A stretch of 64,000 bases of DNA. Origin: Paenibacillus beijingensis (GTDB taxonomy: Bacteria; Bacillota; Bacilli; Paenibacillales; Paenibacillaceae). Positions 8,382 to 17,179 of the stretch are shown piece by piece. The position numbers and the translations under genes are program-made. Positions within the stretch are counted from its first letter, which is position 1. Each line of letters opens with the position of its first letter. Under the pieces are notes generated by a model that was given only the letters and a program-made list of their open reading frames with translations, had not been told where the DNA came from and searched no databases. The DNA lies in assembly GCF_000961095.1 (NCBI RefSeq), contig NZ_CP011058.1:3437501-3501500 (forward strand). Direction: 5' to 3'.

Positions 8382-9749
8382 ATGGCTCAGCTTGCCGTTC
8401 ATAAAGTGTTAAAAGGAAGCGGGATCTTCCAGACGATCATGCGAACGAGCGCCGTCAATCTGCTTGTGATGATCTTAAGCACATTGACCGCAATCGTCAC
8501 CGCGCGAATGTTCGGAGTCGTCGGCAAGGGTGAGTTTTCAGCGGTTTTGTTTTGGCCGACTTTTTTGGCCGGGGTGGTCGGCTTCGGTCTGCCCACGTCA
8601 TTGATTTACAACATGAAGCGCACTTCGGGCAAAGGAGCGGAGTATGTACGGGCCGGCTTTCTGTTTCAAATCCCGGTCAGCGTCATCGTCGGCGTCGTCT
8701 CCTGGAACTGCATGCCCTTGTGGCTGAACAACTATTCGGAAGCGGTCATCGCGATGGCCCGGTGGTATACGATTGCGCTGCTGCCGCTTTTACTGGCCAT
8801 TAATTTGCTCGTTGCACTCGCGCAAAGCGTGGATAAGTTCAAAGTGTATAACGGCGTACGCTTATACGTTCCATTGCTCAATGTGGCGGGCCTGTTCGTC
8901 TTGTGGGCGGCAGGCAATACGAGGCTGGACTGGGCGGCGGCCGTCTTTTTTGCAACGACGACCCTCGTCGTCATCTGGTCTTTTGTCAAGCTGAAGGATG
9001 AACTCCGCATCAACTGGTTCCGCAAGCCGGACACCTTTTTCGTTAAAAACCTGTTTGGTTACGGCAGCAAAGTGTTCGGCGTCGACATGCTGGGCACGCT
9101 GTACTCGCAGTTCGACAAAATCATTATTTTATCGATGCTGACGGCAAAGGAGCTCGGGCTTTACACCGTTGTTTATGCGCTGTCGAGAATGTTCAACGTC
9201 GTGCAGATGGCGATTACAAATGTCATCTTCCCGAAAGTGACGGGCCTGAGCAAGGAAAAAATTATCGAAACGGTCGGCCGGGCATTCCGGCTGTCGCTCA
9301 TCTTGATGACGATCATCGTCATTCCGAGCATGTTTATCGGGCGCTACTTAATGGGGATCTTATTCGGCTATCAATTTTTGGAAGCGAGCGCCGCTCTCTA
9401 CCTGCTTTCGTTCGAATGCGTGCTGGGCGGGGGCTCGTGGATATTGGCCGCCTCGTTTAATGCGATGGGACGGCCGGGACTCGTATTGGTACGCCAAATT
9501 ATCGCACTCGCCATTACAATTGGACTTTGCTTCATTTTCACTCCATTATACGGGTTGAACGGAATCGCGCTTGCATTGTTGATCGGCGCATTCATTCGGA
9601 TGCTGGTTACTCTGACCTCCATGCGAATCGTGTTTAAAGTGAGGATGACCGAAATGCTGTTCAATAAAAACGATTTTCGTTATTTGCTTGAACGGCTGAA
9701 GATGAGATCAGTGATTAAAGGAGAGCGAAATCATGCAAACGGTACGTAG
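8382..9749 (+). CDS. EPS repeat-unit flippase (Wzx, MOP superfamily)
   Basis: A 455-residue membrane protein with about 12 spans. It shows the polysaccharide-flippase pattern: a hydrophobic N-terminus with TAIVTARMFGVVGKGEFSAV, a later GYGSKVFGVDMLGTLYSQFDKII segment and AKELGLYTVVYALS. It should move undecaprenyl-linked repeat units across the membrane for polymerisation by the Wzy-like protein. Together with that protein it makes this a Wzx/Wzy-dependent pathway, not a synthase or ABC type. Its 3' end overlaps the pyruvyl transferase start by 17 bases, a sign of coupling. Confidence 0.9.
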   Translation: MAQLAVHKVLKGSGIFQTIMRTSAVNLLVMILSTLTAIVTARMFGVVGKGEFSAVLFWPTFLAGVVGFGLPTSLIYNMKRTSGKGAEYVRAGFLFQIPVSVIVGVVSWNCMPLWLNNYSEAVIAMARWYTIALLPLLLAINLLVALAQSVDKFKVYNGVRLYVPLLNVAGLFVLWAAGNTRLDWAAAVFFATTTLVVIWSFVKLKDELRINWFRKPDTFFVKNLFGYGSKVFGVDMLGTLYSQFDKIIILSMLTAKELGLYTVVYALSRMFNVVQMAITNVIFPKVTGLSKEKIIETVGRAFRLSLILMTIIVIPSMFIGRYLMGILFGYQFLEASAALYLLSFECVLGGGSWILAASFNAMGRPGLVLVRQIIALAITIGLCFIFTPLYGLNGIALALLIGAFIRMLVTLTSMRIVFKVRMTEMLFNKNDFRYLLERLKMRSVIKGERNHANGT

Positions 9750-10767
9750 CATCCACCCCATGGATGAGCTGAAGGATCGCCTGCGACAGATCTTGAACGT
9801 CATTCCTTCCGGATCGAAAATTTATTACATCGATTACCCCGTTCACAGCAACGGCGGAGATTTGCTCATTATGAAAGGGACGGAAGCGTTCTTCAAAGCG
9901 TTCAACATCCGTGTGCAGAAACGGTACAGCGTTCTCGACTTCCCGCAGCATGCGGATATTCCGAAGGATCATATTATCGTCCTTCACGGCGGCGGCAATT
10001 TCGGCGACTTGTATCCCGTTCACCAGAAGCTGAGGGAGAAGATCATTGAAACTTACCCGAACCACCGCATTGTGATGCTTCCGCAAACGATCTTTTATCA
10101 TGATGAAAAAGAGCTGCTGAAAACGGCGGCCGTCTTTAACAAGCATAAGGACGTTCATCTTTACGTTCGGGACACGTTATCGTACAAAATCGCCACCGAT
10201 CATTTTTCGACCTGCAACGTCTACATGTCTCCCGATATGGCGCACCAGCTGTGGCCCATTCGGACGAGCTCCAATCCGGACAAAGAGCTGCTGTGCTTCT
10301 TCCGGATGGACATCGAGAAGACGGCGGAGCAGGAGAAGCTGGAAAGCTCGAATAAGGCCGATTACTTGGATTGGGTCAATCTATACAGCCGCTCGCAAAA
10401 TAAAATCATCCGCTTGATCGCCAAGGTGATGCAGAGGAGCCCGGGGCTTCCCATGTACTGGGTGTGGAGCAAATATACCGATCATCTGGTCGGAAAAGCG
10501 GTGAACAGGTTCAGCCGCTATCAAATGATCCAGACCTCCCGCCTGCACGGGCATATTTTATCGTGCTTGCTCAACAAGCAAAATTTGCTGCTGGACAATT
10601 CATACGGCAAGAACAGCAATTATTACTTGACCTGGACCCAGAACATTCGTACCGCCGAATTGAATTCGGAGCGAAAACCGAAAAAGCCGGAAGAGACGGC
10701 GGAAGCGGCAGAAGCAGGTTCGACCCGGTTTCAAACTTCAACGAACAGAATGGAGGCAACGACATGA
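9733..10767 (+). CDS. Polysaccharide pyruvyl transferase family protein (EpsI/EpsO-like)
   Basis: 344 residues, PF04230-type. Key segments are YIDYPVHSNGGDLLI, VLHGGGNFGDLYP, IVMLPQTIF, a YVRDTLSY strand and the C-terminal TSRLHGHILSCLL motif. These proteins transfer a ketal pyruvate from phosphoenolpyruvate to a sugar, giving the polymer negative charge; B. subtilis EpsI and EpsO are relatives. After the conserved core there is a charged Glu/Ala-rich tail of about 35 residues that is not part of the family and may be disordered. The start lies inside the flippase gene and the stop overlaps manC by ATGA, so all three are coupled. Confidence 0.88.
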   Translation: MQTVRSIHPMDELKDRLRQILNVIPSGSKIYYIDYPVHSNGGDLLIMKGTEAFFKAFNIRVQKRYSVLDFPQHADIPKDHIIVLHGGGNFGDLYPVHQKLREKIIETYPNHRIVMLPQTIFYHDEKELLKTAAVFNKHKDVHLYVRDTLSYKIATDHFSTCNVYMSPDMAHQLWPIRTSSNPDKELLCFFRMDIEKTAEQEKLESSNKADYLDWVNLYSRSQNKIIRLIAKVMQRSPGLPMYWVWSKYTDHLVGKAVNRFSRYQMIQTSRLHGHILSCLLNKQNLLLDNSYGKNSNYYLTWTQNIRTAELNSERKPKKPEETAEAAEAGSTRFQTSTNRMEATT

Positions 10768-12137
10768 GAATCGTTCTTTTGTCAGGAGGATCAGGCAAAC
10801 GGCTGTGGCCGCTCTCAAACGAATCCCGCTCCAAACAGTTTTTGAAGGTGCTGAAAAGCGATGACGGTCCGCTCGAATCGATGGTGCAGCGGGTATGGGG
10901 ACAAATCGGCAAAGCCGGACTGGGCAATCACGCTTATATTGCAACGAGCAAGTCGCAGGTTGAAATGATTTACAGTCAGCTCGGAGTCAATTTGGAAGTG
11001 ATCGTCGAGCCGGAGCGCAGAGATACGTTTCCGGCCATCGCGCTTGCCGCCACGTACCTGTATTCGGTCGCGGGAGCAGGCTTGAACGAATCCGTCGTCG
11101 TCATGCCGGTCGATCCTTATGTTGACGATTCGTTCTTTCATAAGGTGAAAGAGCTGGACGAGGTGCTGGATCGCTCCGGCGCCGATCTCGCCTTGATGGG
11201 CGTGAAACCGACATACCCATCCGAGAAGTACGGTTACATCGTTCCGGGGGCTTTAGGCGAAGCGGAAGGTGAATCCTATCTGAAGGTTGAAAGCTTCCGC
11301 GAAAAACCCCGCGAAGAAGAAGCGGCTGAAATGATCCGTCATCATGCGCTTTGGAACTGCGGAGTTTTTGCTTTCCGGCTGGACCTGATGATCAATATGC
11401 TGATCGCCGAAGGGTTTCCGATTCAGTACGAAGAGATGGCCCGGCAGTACGCCAAGCTTCCGAAGAACAGCTTCGACTACGAGGTTGTCGAGAAAGCGAA
11501 CCATATCGTCGCCCTTCCTTACGAGGGCAGCTGGAAAGACCTCGGCACGTGGAATACGTTGACGGAAGAAATTGAAACGCCGCTGATCGGCAAGGGCATT
11601 CTTACAGACGACTCGCTGAATACACATGTTATTAACGAGCTGGAAATCCCGGTAACCCTGCTCAATGTGTCCAACGTCATCGTCGCCGCCAGTCCGGACG
11701 GCATTCTCGTATCCGACAAAGCGTCGAGTCCGCTCATTAAAGATGTGATGAAGCATTCCGAACAGCGTCCGATGTACGAGGAGCGGAGGTGGGGGCGCTA
11801 CCGGGTGCTCGATTTCCTCAAATATCCGGACGGCAATGAAGTGCTGACGAAACGGATTTGCGTGGAAGCGGGCAAAAACCTGAGCTACCAGTACCATATG
11901 CGCCGCGACGAGGTGTGGACGGTCATCTCCGGAACGGGTGAGCTGCTGCTCGATGGCAAGCTGCTCCCGCTTGCAGCCGGCAATGTGTTTCGGATTCCGA
12001 AAGGAAGCCTGCACAGCCTGCATGCGCAGACGGAAATCGAAATCATCGAAGTCCAAACCGGCACGGAGCTGATTGAAGAGGATATCGTCCGTCTGGCACT
12101 CGATTGGAATGAAATCCGGACATTCATCAACGCGTGA
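10764..12137 (+). CDS. manC: Mannose-1-phosphate guanylyltransferase (with C-terminal cupin)
   Basis: A 457-residue protein: an N-terminal nucleotidyltransferase domain with LSGGSGKRLWPLSNESRSKQF at residues 5-25 (signature GSGKRLWP) and FREKPREEEA, and a C-terminal cupin of the mannose-6-phosphate isomerase type II kind (WGRYRVLDF, YQYHMRRDEVW, RIPKGSLHSL). It makes GDP-mannose from mannose-1-phosphate and GTP; the cupin may add isomerase activity, though the shorter length leaves this open. The true start is ATG 10764 after TGGAGG, overlapping the previous stop; the frame is open further upstream without a good signal. It implies mannose, or a sugar derived from GDP-mannose, in the EPS. Confidence 0.9.
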   Translation: MRIVLLSGGSGKRLWPLSNESRSKQFLKVLKSDDGPLESMVQRVWGQIGKAGLGNHAYIATSKSQVEMIYSQLGVNLEVIVEPERRDTFPAIALAATYLYSVAGAGLNESVVVMPVDPYVDDSFFHKVKELDEVLDRSGADLALMGVKPTYPSEKYGYIVPGALGEAEGESYLKVESFREKPREEEAAEMIRHHALWNCGVFAFRLDLMINMLIAEGFPIQYEEMARQYAKLPKNSFDYEVVEKANHIVALPYEGSWKDLGTWNTLTEEIETPLIGKGILTDDSLNTHVINELEIPVTLLNVSNVIVAASPDGILVSDKASSPLIKDVMKHSEQRPMYEERRWGRYRVLDFLKYPDGNEVLTKRICVEAGKNLSYQYHMRRDEVWTVISGTGELLLDGKLLPLAAGNVFRIPKGSLHSLHAQTEIEIIEVQTGTELIEEDIVRLALDWNEIRTFINA

Positions 12138-12168
12138 AACTCGAAGATCAACAAGGAGAGTGAAACCT

Positions 12169-13509
12169 ATGAAACTGACCGTCGTCGGAACCGGGTACGT
12201 CGGACTTGTTTCGGGCGTCTGCTATGCGGAGCTCGGCAACAGCGTAATTTGCGTAGATAAGGATCCTATGAAAATCGCAACGCTGCAAAACGGAGGCATC
12301 CCGATCTATGAGCCGGGGCTGGAGGAGCTTGCGGCCGCGAACGTCGCCGCGGGGCGCCTGAGTTTCTCCTCCGATTTGACGAGCGCGGTTAAGCAATCGG
12401 ACATCGTCATTATTGCGGTCGGAACGCCGCCGCTGCCGAGCGGGCAGGCTAACCTCACCTATATCGATCTGGCTGCTGCCGAGATTGCCGGCGCGATGAA
12501 CGGCTACAAGATTATTGCCGTCAAAAGCACGGTGCCCGTCGGCACCAACGAAAGGGTGCGGGATATTATCCGCTCTCACACCGGCGAGCCGTTCGACAGC
12601 ATCTCGCTGCCGGAATTTTTGCGCGAAGGATCGGCCGTGAAGGACACGCTCCATCCCGACCGCATCGTCGTCGGAGCCGATTCGGCGAAGGCGGCGGACG
12701 TAATGCGGGAGCTGCACGCCAAGCTGACCGACAATATTGTCGTAACCGACATCCGCAGCGCTGAAATGATCAAGTACGCCTCCAACGCCTTTTTGGCGAC
12801 GAAAATCTCGTTCATTAACGAAATCGCCAACATTTGCGAAAAGGTCGGCGCCGACGTTACGCAGGTTGCGGCCGGCATGGGGTACGACAAGCGGATCGGC
12901 GATTCGTTCCTGAAGGCGGGCATCGGATACGGCGGCTCCTGCTTCCCGAAAGATACGCAGGCGCTGATCCAGATCGCCGGCAACGTCGATTATGAATTCA
13001 AGCTGCTCCGCTCCGTGGTGGAAGTGAACCAGGATCAGCGCTATAACGTGATCCGCAAGCTGGAGACGATTTTCGGCGGAGATCTTAAAGGAAAAACGAT
13101 CGCGATTTGGGGCTTGTCCTTTAAGCCGGAAACGGACGATGTGCGGGAAGCGCCGGCGCTGGAAATTATCCGGCATCTGACCGGTCACGGCGTTCATGTG
13201 CGGGCGTACGATCCGATTGCAACGGACAACTTCCGCAGCACCTACGGCAGCGGCGAAGTGGCTTGGTGCGCGAGTGCGCTGGAGGCGGCCGCCGGAGCGG
13301 ACGCGCTCTGCCTGCTGACGGAATGGGAAGAATTCTCCCAGGTCGATTTGAACGTGCTGCAGCATGTGCTGAAGCAGCCGGTATTGATTGACGGACGCAA
13401 CGCGTTCCGGGAGGAAGATCTGGCGGATACCGATTTCATTTATTATTCGGTTGGACGGCCGAACCTGAACAAAGGCGTCAAGGAGCCGGTGCCGACACTG
13501 CAATTTTAA
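12169..13509 (+). CDS. ugd: UDP-glucose 6-dehydrogenase
   Basis: 446 residues. N-terminal NAD-binding VVGTGYVGLVSGVCYAELG, central helical domain, catalytic cysteine about C258 in GIGYGGSCFPKDT, and C-terminal UDP-binding domain with IWGLSFKPETDDVREAPA. The GYGGSCFPKD form is that of UDP-glucose dehydrogenase rather than GDP-mannose dehydrogenase. It oxidises UDP-glucose to UDP-glucuronate with 2 NAD, a precursor for glucuronic acid in the polymer. ATG 12169 follows AAGGAGAG; the longer open frame upstream overlaps manC. It is the last gene of the EPS run before a long non-coding gap. Confidence 0.92.
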   Translation: MKLTVVGTGYVGLVSGVCYAELGNSVICVDKDPMKIATLQNGGIPIYEPGLEELAAANVAAGRLSFSSDLTSAVKQSDIVIIAVGTPPLPSGQANLTYIDLAAAEIAGAMNGYKIIAVKSTVPVGTNERVRDIIRSHTGEPFDSISLPEFLREGSAVKDTLHPDRIVVGADSAKAADVMRELHAKLTDNIVVTDIRSAEMIKYASNAFLATKISFINEIANICEKVGADVTQVAAGMGYDKRIGDSFLKAGIGYGGSCFPKDTQALIQIAGNVDYEFKLLRSVVEVNQDQRYNVIRKLETIFGGDLKGKTIAIWGLSFKPETDDVREAPALEIIRHLTGHGVHVRAYDPIATDNFRSTYGSGEVAWCASALEAAAGADALCLLTEWEEFSQVDLNVLQHVLKQPVLIDGRNAFREEDLADTDFIYYSVGRPNLNKGVKEPVPTLQF

Positions 13510-13696
13510 CACGTAGCCGCTTACGCAGAGGCATTCATCTCGCTTTCAAAGCGAAATGTCCGGTCATTCTTGTTCGAGAAGGCTTCGTATATCGAATTTA
13601 TTCATTTTCGGGGTGGGAGCGGGGCTTCCGCCTCGTTTTGTTTTTTGGCGTACTCCGCGAAAGGGGGTGAGCCCCGGGTTTCAGTCCAAGCTAGTC

Positions 13697-13750
13697 GGTC
13701 CGCATCGGCTGGCCAATCCGCGTCGGCTAGCCAGTCCGCCCGGGCTGTTC
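13697..13750 (+). repeat. Three imperfect 18-bp tandem repeats
   Basis: Three consecutive 18-base units (13697-13714, 13715-13732, 13733-13750) of the form xxTCCGCxTCGGCTxGCC; the third unit is the most diverged. They lie in the gap after ugd. An open frame crosses them, but it has no RBS and no recognisable protein, so I treat the segment as non-coding repeat DNA. Confidence 0.6.
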
Positions 13751-13772
13751 CGCCTCACGAGGCTATCAAAAC

Positions 13773-13970
13773 CTGCAAAAGTGCAGTTTTTATCGATCGA
13801 ATTCGCTTTTCGGAATGAAAAACCTGCGATAATAATACAGGAATTCAACCATTTTTTTCTGAACTTGAGTGTGTTCAGCGTAAAAAAAGTGTATTATTGC
13901 AGGAATTTTTACGTGATAGAACTATTAGAAGAAAAAAGATGTATAAATGCAGCTTTTTCAAAAATGAGCT
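13773..13970. repeat. AT-rich cluster of short inverted and direct repeats
   Basis: Within about 200 bases there is a perfect hairpin CTGCA-AAAG-TGCAG (13773-13786), the block AACCTGCGATAATAATACAG with GAATT (13821-13845), and a related block GTGTATTATTGCAGGAATTT (13889-13908). The last reads on the opposite strand as CCTGCAATAATACAC, a variant of the first block. TGCAG followed by a T-rich stretch occurs three times (13782, 13897, 13948). The pattern suggests decayed copies of an interspersed palindromic element rather than a gene. The rest of the 13510-14180 gap shows nothing else I recognise except the hairpin at 14107. Confidence 0.5.
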
Positions 13971-14106
13971 GATGTTTCTTTAGACGCAACAGGAAGTTTA
14001 ACTGCTCTAAAGTGTTAAAGTGCGTAGATTTTCTGTTCGGCATGAAAAACTTCCTCTAAACCGGGTCATTCATCGTGGAAAGGGTTCGAATAGATTTGAA
14101 CTCGGT

Positions 14107-14141
14107 CTCTCGTCATCGAAAGGACTCGATAGAGGTTTTTT
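14107..14141 (+). terminator. Hairpin with T-run in the leader of the 14181 gene
   Basis: CTCT/AGAG and ATCGA/TCGAT form a bulged stem (14107-14134) followed by six T (14136-14141). It lies only 25 bases upstream of the Shine-Dalgarno sequence (GGGAGGG, 14167-14173) and 39 bases upstream of the start codon. A terminator this close to a start, far from any upstream gene end, could act as an attenuator; alternatively it ends the EPS transcript. Confidence 0.55.
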
Positions 14142-14180
14142 CTTTATGACGATAAAAAAAGGATTGGGAGGGAATTAAAC

Positions 14181-15245
14181 GTGAATTTACGCAAGAAAAT
14201 AACCGTTTCGGCATTGGTGTTGTCGATGACGGCCTCATCGCTTTCCGTGCTTCCTGCTGCAGTCACAAGTCCGGTTTCCGGTTTCGTCGGTCCGAAATCC
14301 GTATATGCGGCTCCTGCCGACAGCTTCATTCAGCCGCTGCTCGTGCAGTTGAACGCTCTTCATGCGGCGCTGCTGGCGGGCGATCCGGCCGACGTTCAGG
14401 ATGTGCGCAAGCTGCGCAGCGAGATCGCGGCACTGGATCCGGCTTCGAACCTTGCGCTGACGGATCCGGTATGGAGCAAAATCGCGGCCAAACTGCCCCC
14501 ATCCTTCGATAAAGAGGCGCTGCGGCTGAAAGTGTTCGAACTGTTTAAAGCGATTTTCACGCTCCAGTACGATCCGCAAGCGAGCGATCTGCTGGCGATT
14601 TACAGCGATCCCGGTTACCGTGCAGCGCTGCATACGATTGCAGTCGCCGGCGGGGACTCCAACATTACGTTCGGAGATTTGTTCATCTTTTTGTTCGAAG
14701 TCCAGGAAACGACACGCGAGCTGGTCGGCGGCTTGAGCCAGGGACAGCTGCTTCAGCTTGCGGCCAGCCGTGAAAAACGAAACGAATTGGCTTTGGAAGG
14801 CTTGAATATCGTGCTGGAAAAGGACGAGTCTTTCAGCGCCATCCTGAATAACTTGGGCATTACGGCGCAGGACATCCGTTCCACCGTATTGAACTTCCAG
14901 CTCAAGCTGAAGACGTACAGACCGGCATCCGGCGCGATTGCGGTCGCTGCGCTGCGCTTGAGCGCAAAAGAGACGGTTAAGATTACAGGCGGCGGCAGAA
15001 TCCATCATTACGGATTGACGGTCCGTGGCGTGACGGTGCCGTCGTTTGCGCTGACCTGGTCCAAAGTTTCCGGAAGCGCCGACGTCAGCGTATCGCCAAA
15101 CGGCAAGGTGTCGATTCCAAACGGCGTGCCGTCCGCTTCGGCCGTCATCCAGGCGAAGCTCACGAACCCTTTCGGCGGCAATGATAAAGTGATCTTTGAG
15201 GAGGAAGTGACGCTTACGGCCGAAAAAGGCGGTCCCAAAAAGTAA
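14181..15245 (+). CDS. Secreted protein of unknown function with C-terminal Ig-like region
   Basis: 354 residues with a clear signal peptide (KK at 5-6, hydrophobic core 8-27, probable cleavage near VYA-AP at 42-45). The mature N-terminal two thirds is helical and charged (residues 46-255). The last 80 residues look like a beta-sandwich of the bacterial Ig type: LRLSAKETVKITGGG, then a G-T-V-P pattern and VIFEEEVTLTAEKG. I do not recognise the family of the helical part. GTG start with GGGAGGG. It is the first of four consecutive exported or membrane-anchored proteins and is separated from the EPS genes by 670 bases, with a hairpin in its leader. A role in the extracellular matrix is an inference from location only. 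Confidence 0.85.
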   Translation: MNLRKKITVSALVLSMTASSLSVLPAAVTSPVSGFVGPKSVYAAPADSFIQPLLVQLNALHAALLAGDPADVQDVRKLRSEIAALDPASNLALTDPVWSKIAAKLPPSFDKEALRLKVFELFKAIFTLQYDPQASDLLAIYSDPGYRAALHTIAVAGGDSNITFGDLFIFLFEVQETTRELVGGLSQGQLLQLAASREKRNELALEGLNIVLEKDESFSAILNNLGITAQDIRSTVLNFQLKLKTYRPASGAIAVAALRLSAKETVKITGGGRIHHYGLTVRGVTVPSFALTWSKVSGSADVSVSPNGKVSIPNGVPSASAVIQAKLTNPFGGNDKVIFEEEVTLTAEKGGPKK

Positions 15246-15375
15246 TCATGGAGTGAAACAACGATTGGTCGCACCCTTCTCTTCCGGAGAGGGGTGCGCT
15301 TTAGTCATTTACGGGTATATTGCGGTAAAGAGATGCGCGTTTACCGCCACATCAGCGCAGAAAGGACGGATACCC

Positions 15376-16074
15376 ATGCCAATGAAGAAGCGCAGCGATG
15401 CAGCCGGACCGGTCAAAAAGAAGAGATGGAAAGCGATTGTGTTAGGCACGTTGGCCGCACTGCTTATTATCGGCGCCGGCGGTGTTTTGGCCGCCAATTA
15501 TGCCGTCAACCGGGTGATGGATTCGTTTGCAGCCGAGCTTATTGCCGATGTTCCGGCAGGTGAAGCCGAATCTGAAGCTGCCCCCGGGAGCGGTGCGGCC
15601 GCATCCGGTACCGGCACCGGTGGCAGTGGTTCCGCCGGCACGGGTACCGGCACCGATTCCGGTGATTCCGCCGGCACCGGCTCAAGCGGTTCCACCGGCG
15701 ACTCCCCGCAAGCCTCCTCTGAAACGGGTGCCGGACAGCAGAGCGGCACCGCGTCTTCCGGCGGCGAAAGCAAGCCCTCGGAAGCCGTAACGCCCCAGCA
15801 GGTAAAAAAAGCCGGGGAGAAGCTGACGGTCGGCGATAAAGCGGAGGCAGCATCCATTTTATCCAAAAATCTGGGCGTATCGGAAATGAAAGAGCTGCAG
15901 AGCCTCGCCAAGGACGGTCTTACAAGCGAGGAGAAGGGACAAGCGAAACAGCTGCTTCTTTCAAATCTTTCCAAGGACGAATATAACAAGCTTTCGGAGC
16001 TTGCGCTCAAATATGGAGTCGGCAAAGGCAAAACGTATGACGAGGCGAAAGAGTATATGTCCACTCAAAAATAA
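15376..16074 (+). CDS. Membrane-anchored protein with Gly/Ser/Thr-rich linker
   Basis: 232 residues. Positively charged N-terminus (KKR, KKKRWK), one membrane span at about 19-42, then about 90 residues of low-complexity linker rich in Gly, Ser, Thr, Ala and Glu (residues 60-145). A helical C-terminal domain follows (about 150-232), with repeated LS-x-EE/DE turns (LGVSEMKELQSL, GLTSEEKGQ, NLSKDEYNKLSEL). The C-terminal part would lie outside the cell if the N-terminus is inside. No known family recognised. ATG 15376 is chosen because AAAGGA precedes it; the frame is open from 15253 without a signal. Same-strand, short spacing with neighbours: probably one operon. Confidence 0.78.
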   Translation: MPMKKRSDAAGPVKKKRWKAIVLGTLAALLIIGAGGVLAANYAVNRVMDSFAAELIADVPAGEAESEAAPGSGAAASGTGTGGSGSAGTGTGTDSGDSAGTGSSGSTGDSPQASSETGAGQQSGTASSGGESKPSEAVTPQQVKKAGEKLTVGDKAEAASILSKNLGVSEMKELQSLAKDGLTSEEKGQAKQLLLSNLSKDEYNKLSELALKYGVGKGKTYDEAKEYMSTQK

Positions 16075-16109
16075 CGGCCGTTCCGGCCGAACATTGAAAG
16101 GAGAATCTT

Positions 16110-17120
16110 ATGTTCGTTCGCAACCGAAGATTCCGCAGCATTCCAGACAACCGTTTAACCCGAGGCGCGAAGGCGCACGGGATCCGGCGTATCCCGGGGA
16201 TCCGGGTTGTGATCTCCCTGATGCTGGCAGTCCTTTTAGCGTCACCGGTTACCGTTAGCGCCAAAAACGTATACGTTAACGTACAAACCTTAACCGCCAA
16301 ATTGGTTATTGGCGGATCGACCTTGAAGCTTGAAAACGGACAGCATCTATTTATTGCAAACGGGCGCATGTATGTGCCGGTCCGCACGGCATCCTATGCT
16401 CTTCATAAATCGGTAAGCTGGAATGGCGCTTCGAAAACGGTCACGATTGCGGAAGCGACCTACCAGCAGTCCCGCGAAATTGACAGCTATGTGCGCAGCC
16501 GCATCATCAAGGCCGGTTTTTCCGCCGATTCCAAAGGAACGGTTCGCGTTGTAAAGGTTAAATCTTCGTTTATCGTCAATGGCAAAGCGAAGAGCTTGCC
16601 GGCCGGGCAGTCCTCGTATATTGTGAACGGATCCTTGTACGTGCCGATCCGCTTCGTATCCGATCTTACGGGAGCTTCCGTATCTTGGGACGGCGCAACG
16701 CGCATCGTCTCGATCCGGCCGCCGGTATTAGGCGGGGGCGGCGGCGGGGACGGCGGTTCCGAGAGCGGTCTGAGCGGCGGCAGTTCCGCAGGCAGCCCGG
16801 GATCCGCAAACAAGCCTTCTTACGATTCGATCACGGGAGCGGCAGAACAATCGCTCAATCAGCTTCGATCCACTTGCCAGCAGAAGCTGACGGCACTCGC
16901 GATCCAATATATGTCGGAAACAAGTGAGAGCGGAAAGCAAACCCTTGCGGCGGATGGAAAGGAACAGATGGCGGGCTGCAGCGCCGAATTTGAGAAAATT
17001 GTTGCCAATACGGAGCAGCAGCTGGTACAGTACGGGTACAGCACAGCCATTATTGCCGAGTACCGTACCGAATTCGAACGCGAACTGGATGAAGGGCGGA
17101 AGATTTTATCCGAGCTATAA
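16110..17120 (+). CDS. Exported copper-amine-oxidase-N-terminal-domain (stalk) protein with two-Cys C-terminal domain
   Basis: 336 residues. A signal peptide with an unusually long basic n-region (residues 1-33) and a hydrophobic core to about 50. Two copies of the Cu_amine_oxidN1-type stalk repeat follow (about 55-125 and 145-205), seen as NGRMYVPVRTASY...VSWNG and NGSLYVPIRFVSD...VSWDG. Such domains occur in Paenibacillus surface proteins and do not themselves oxidise amines. A Gly-rich linker follows, then a helical C-terminal domain (about 237-336) with cysteines at about 256 (LRSTC) and 290 (MAGC). The next protein carries the same kind of domain. Function unknown; probably cell-surface. 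Confidence 0.82.
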   Translation: MFVRNRRFRSIPDNRLTRGAKAHGIRRIPGIRVVISLMLAVLLASPVTVSAKNVYVNVQTLTAKLVIGGSTLKLENGQHLFIANGRMYVPVRTASYALHKSVSWNGASKTVTIAEATYQQSREIDSYVRSRIIKAGFSADSKGTVRVVKVKSSFIVNGKAKSLPAGQSSYIVNGSLYVPIRFVSDLTGASVSWDGATRIVSIRPPVLGGGGGGDGGSESGLSGGSSAGSPGSANKPSYDSITGAAEQSLNQLRSTCQQKLTALAIQYMSETSESGKQTLAADGKEQMAGCSAEFEKIVANTEQQLVQYGYSTAIIAEYRTEFERELDEGRKILSEL

Positions 17121-17179
17121 TCTGAAGCCGGGAGAGGCGGCATTCCCGTTCAATTCCATTTCCAAGGAGATGATTCACG

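Noticed and set aside
12148..13512. A 454-codon open frame on the minus strand across ugd
   Set aside because: It mirrors the well-supported dehydrogenase gene exactly in extent, has Arg-rich shadow composition and no family resemblance or RBS.
13556..13972. A 138-codon open frame after ugd
   Set aside because: It runs through tandem and palindromic repeats, has no RBS and no coherent protein character; treated as repeat DNA.
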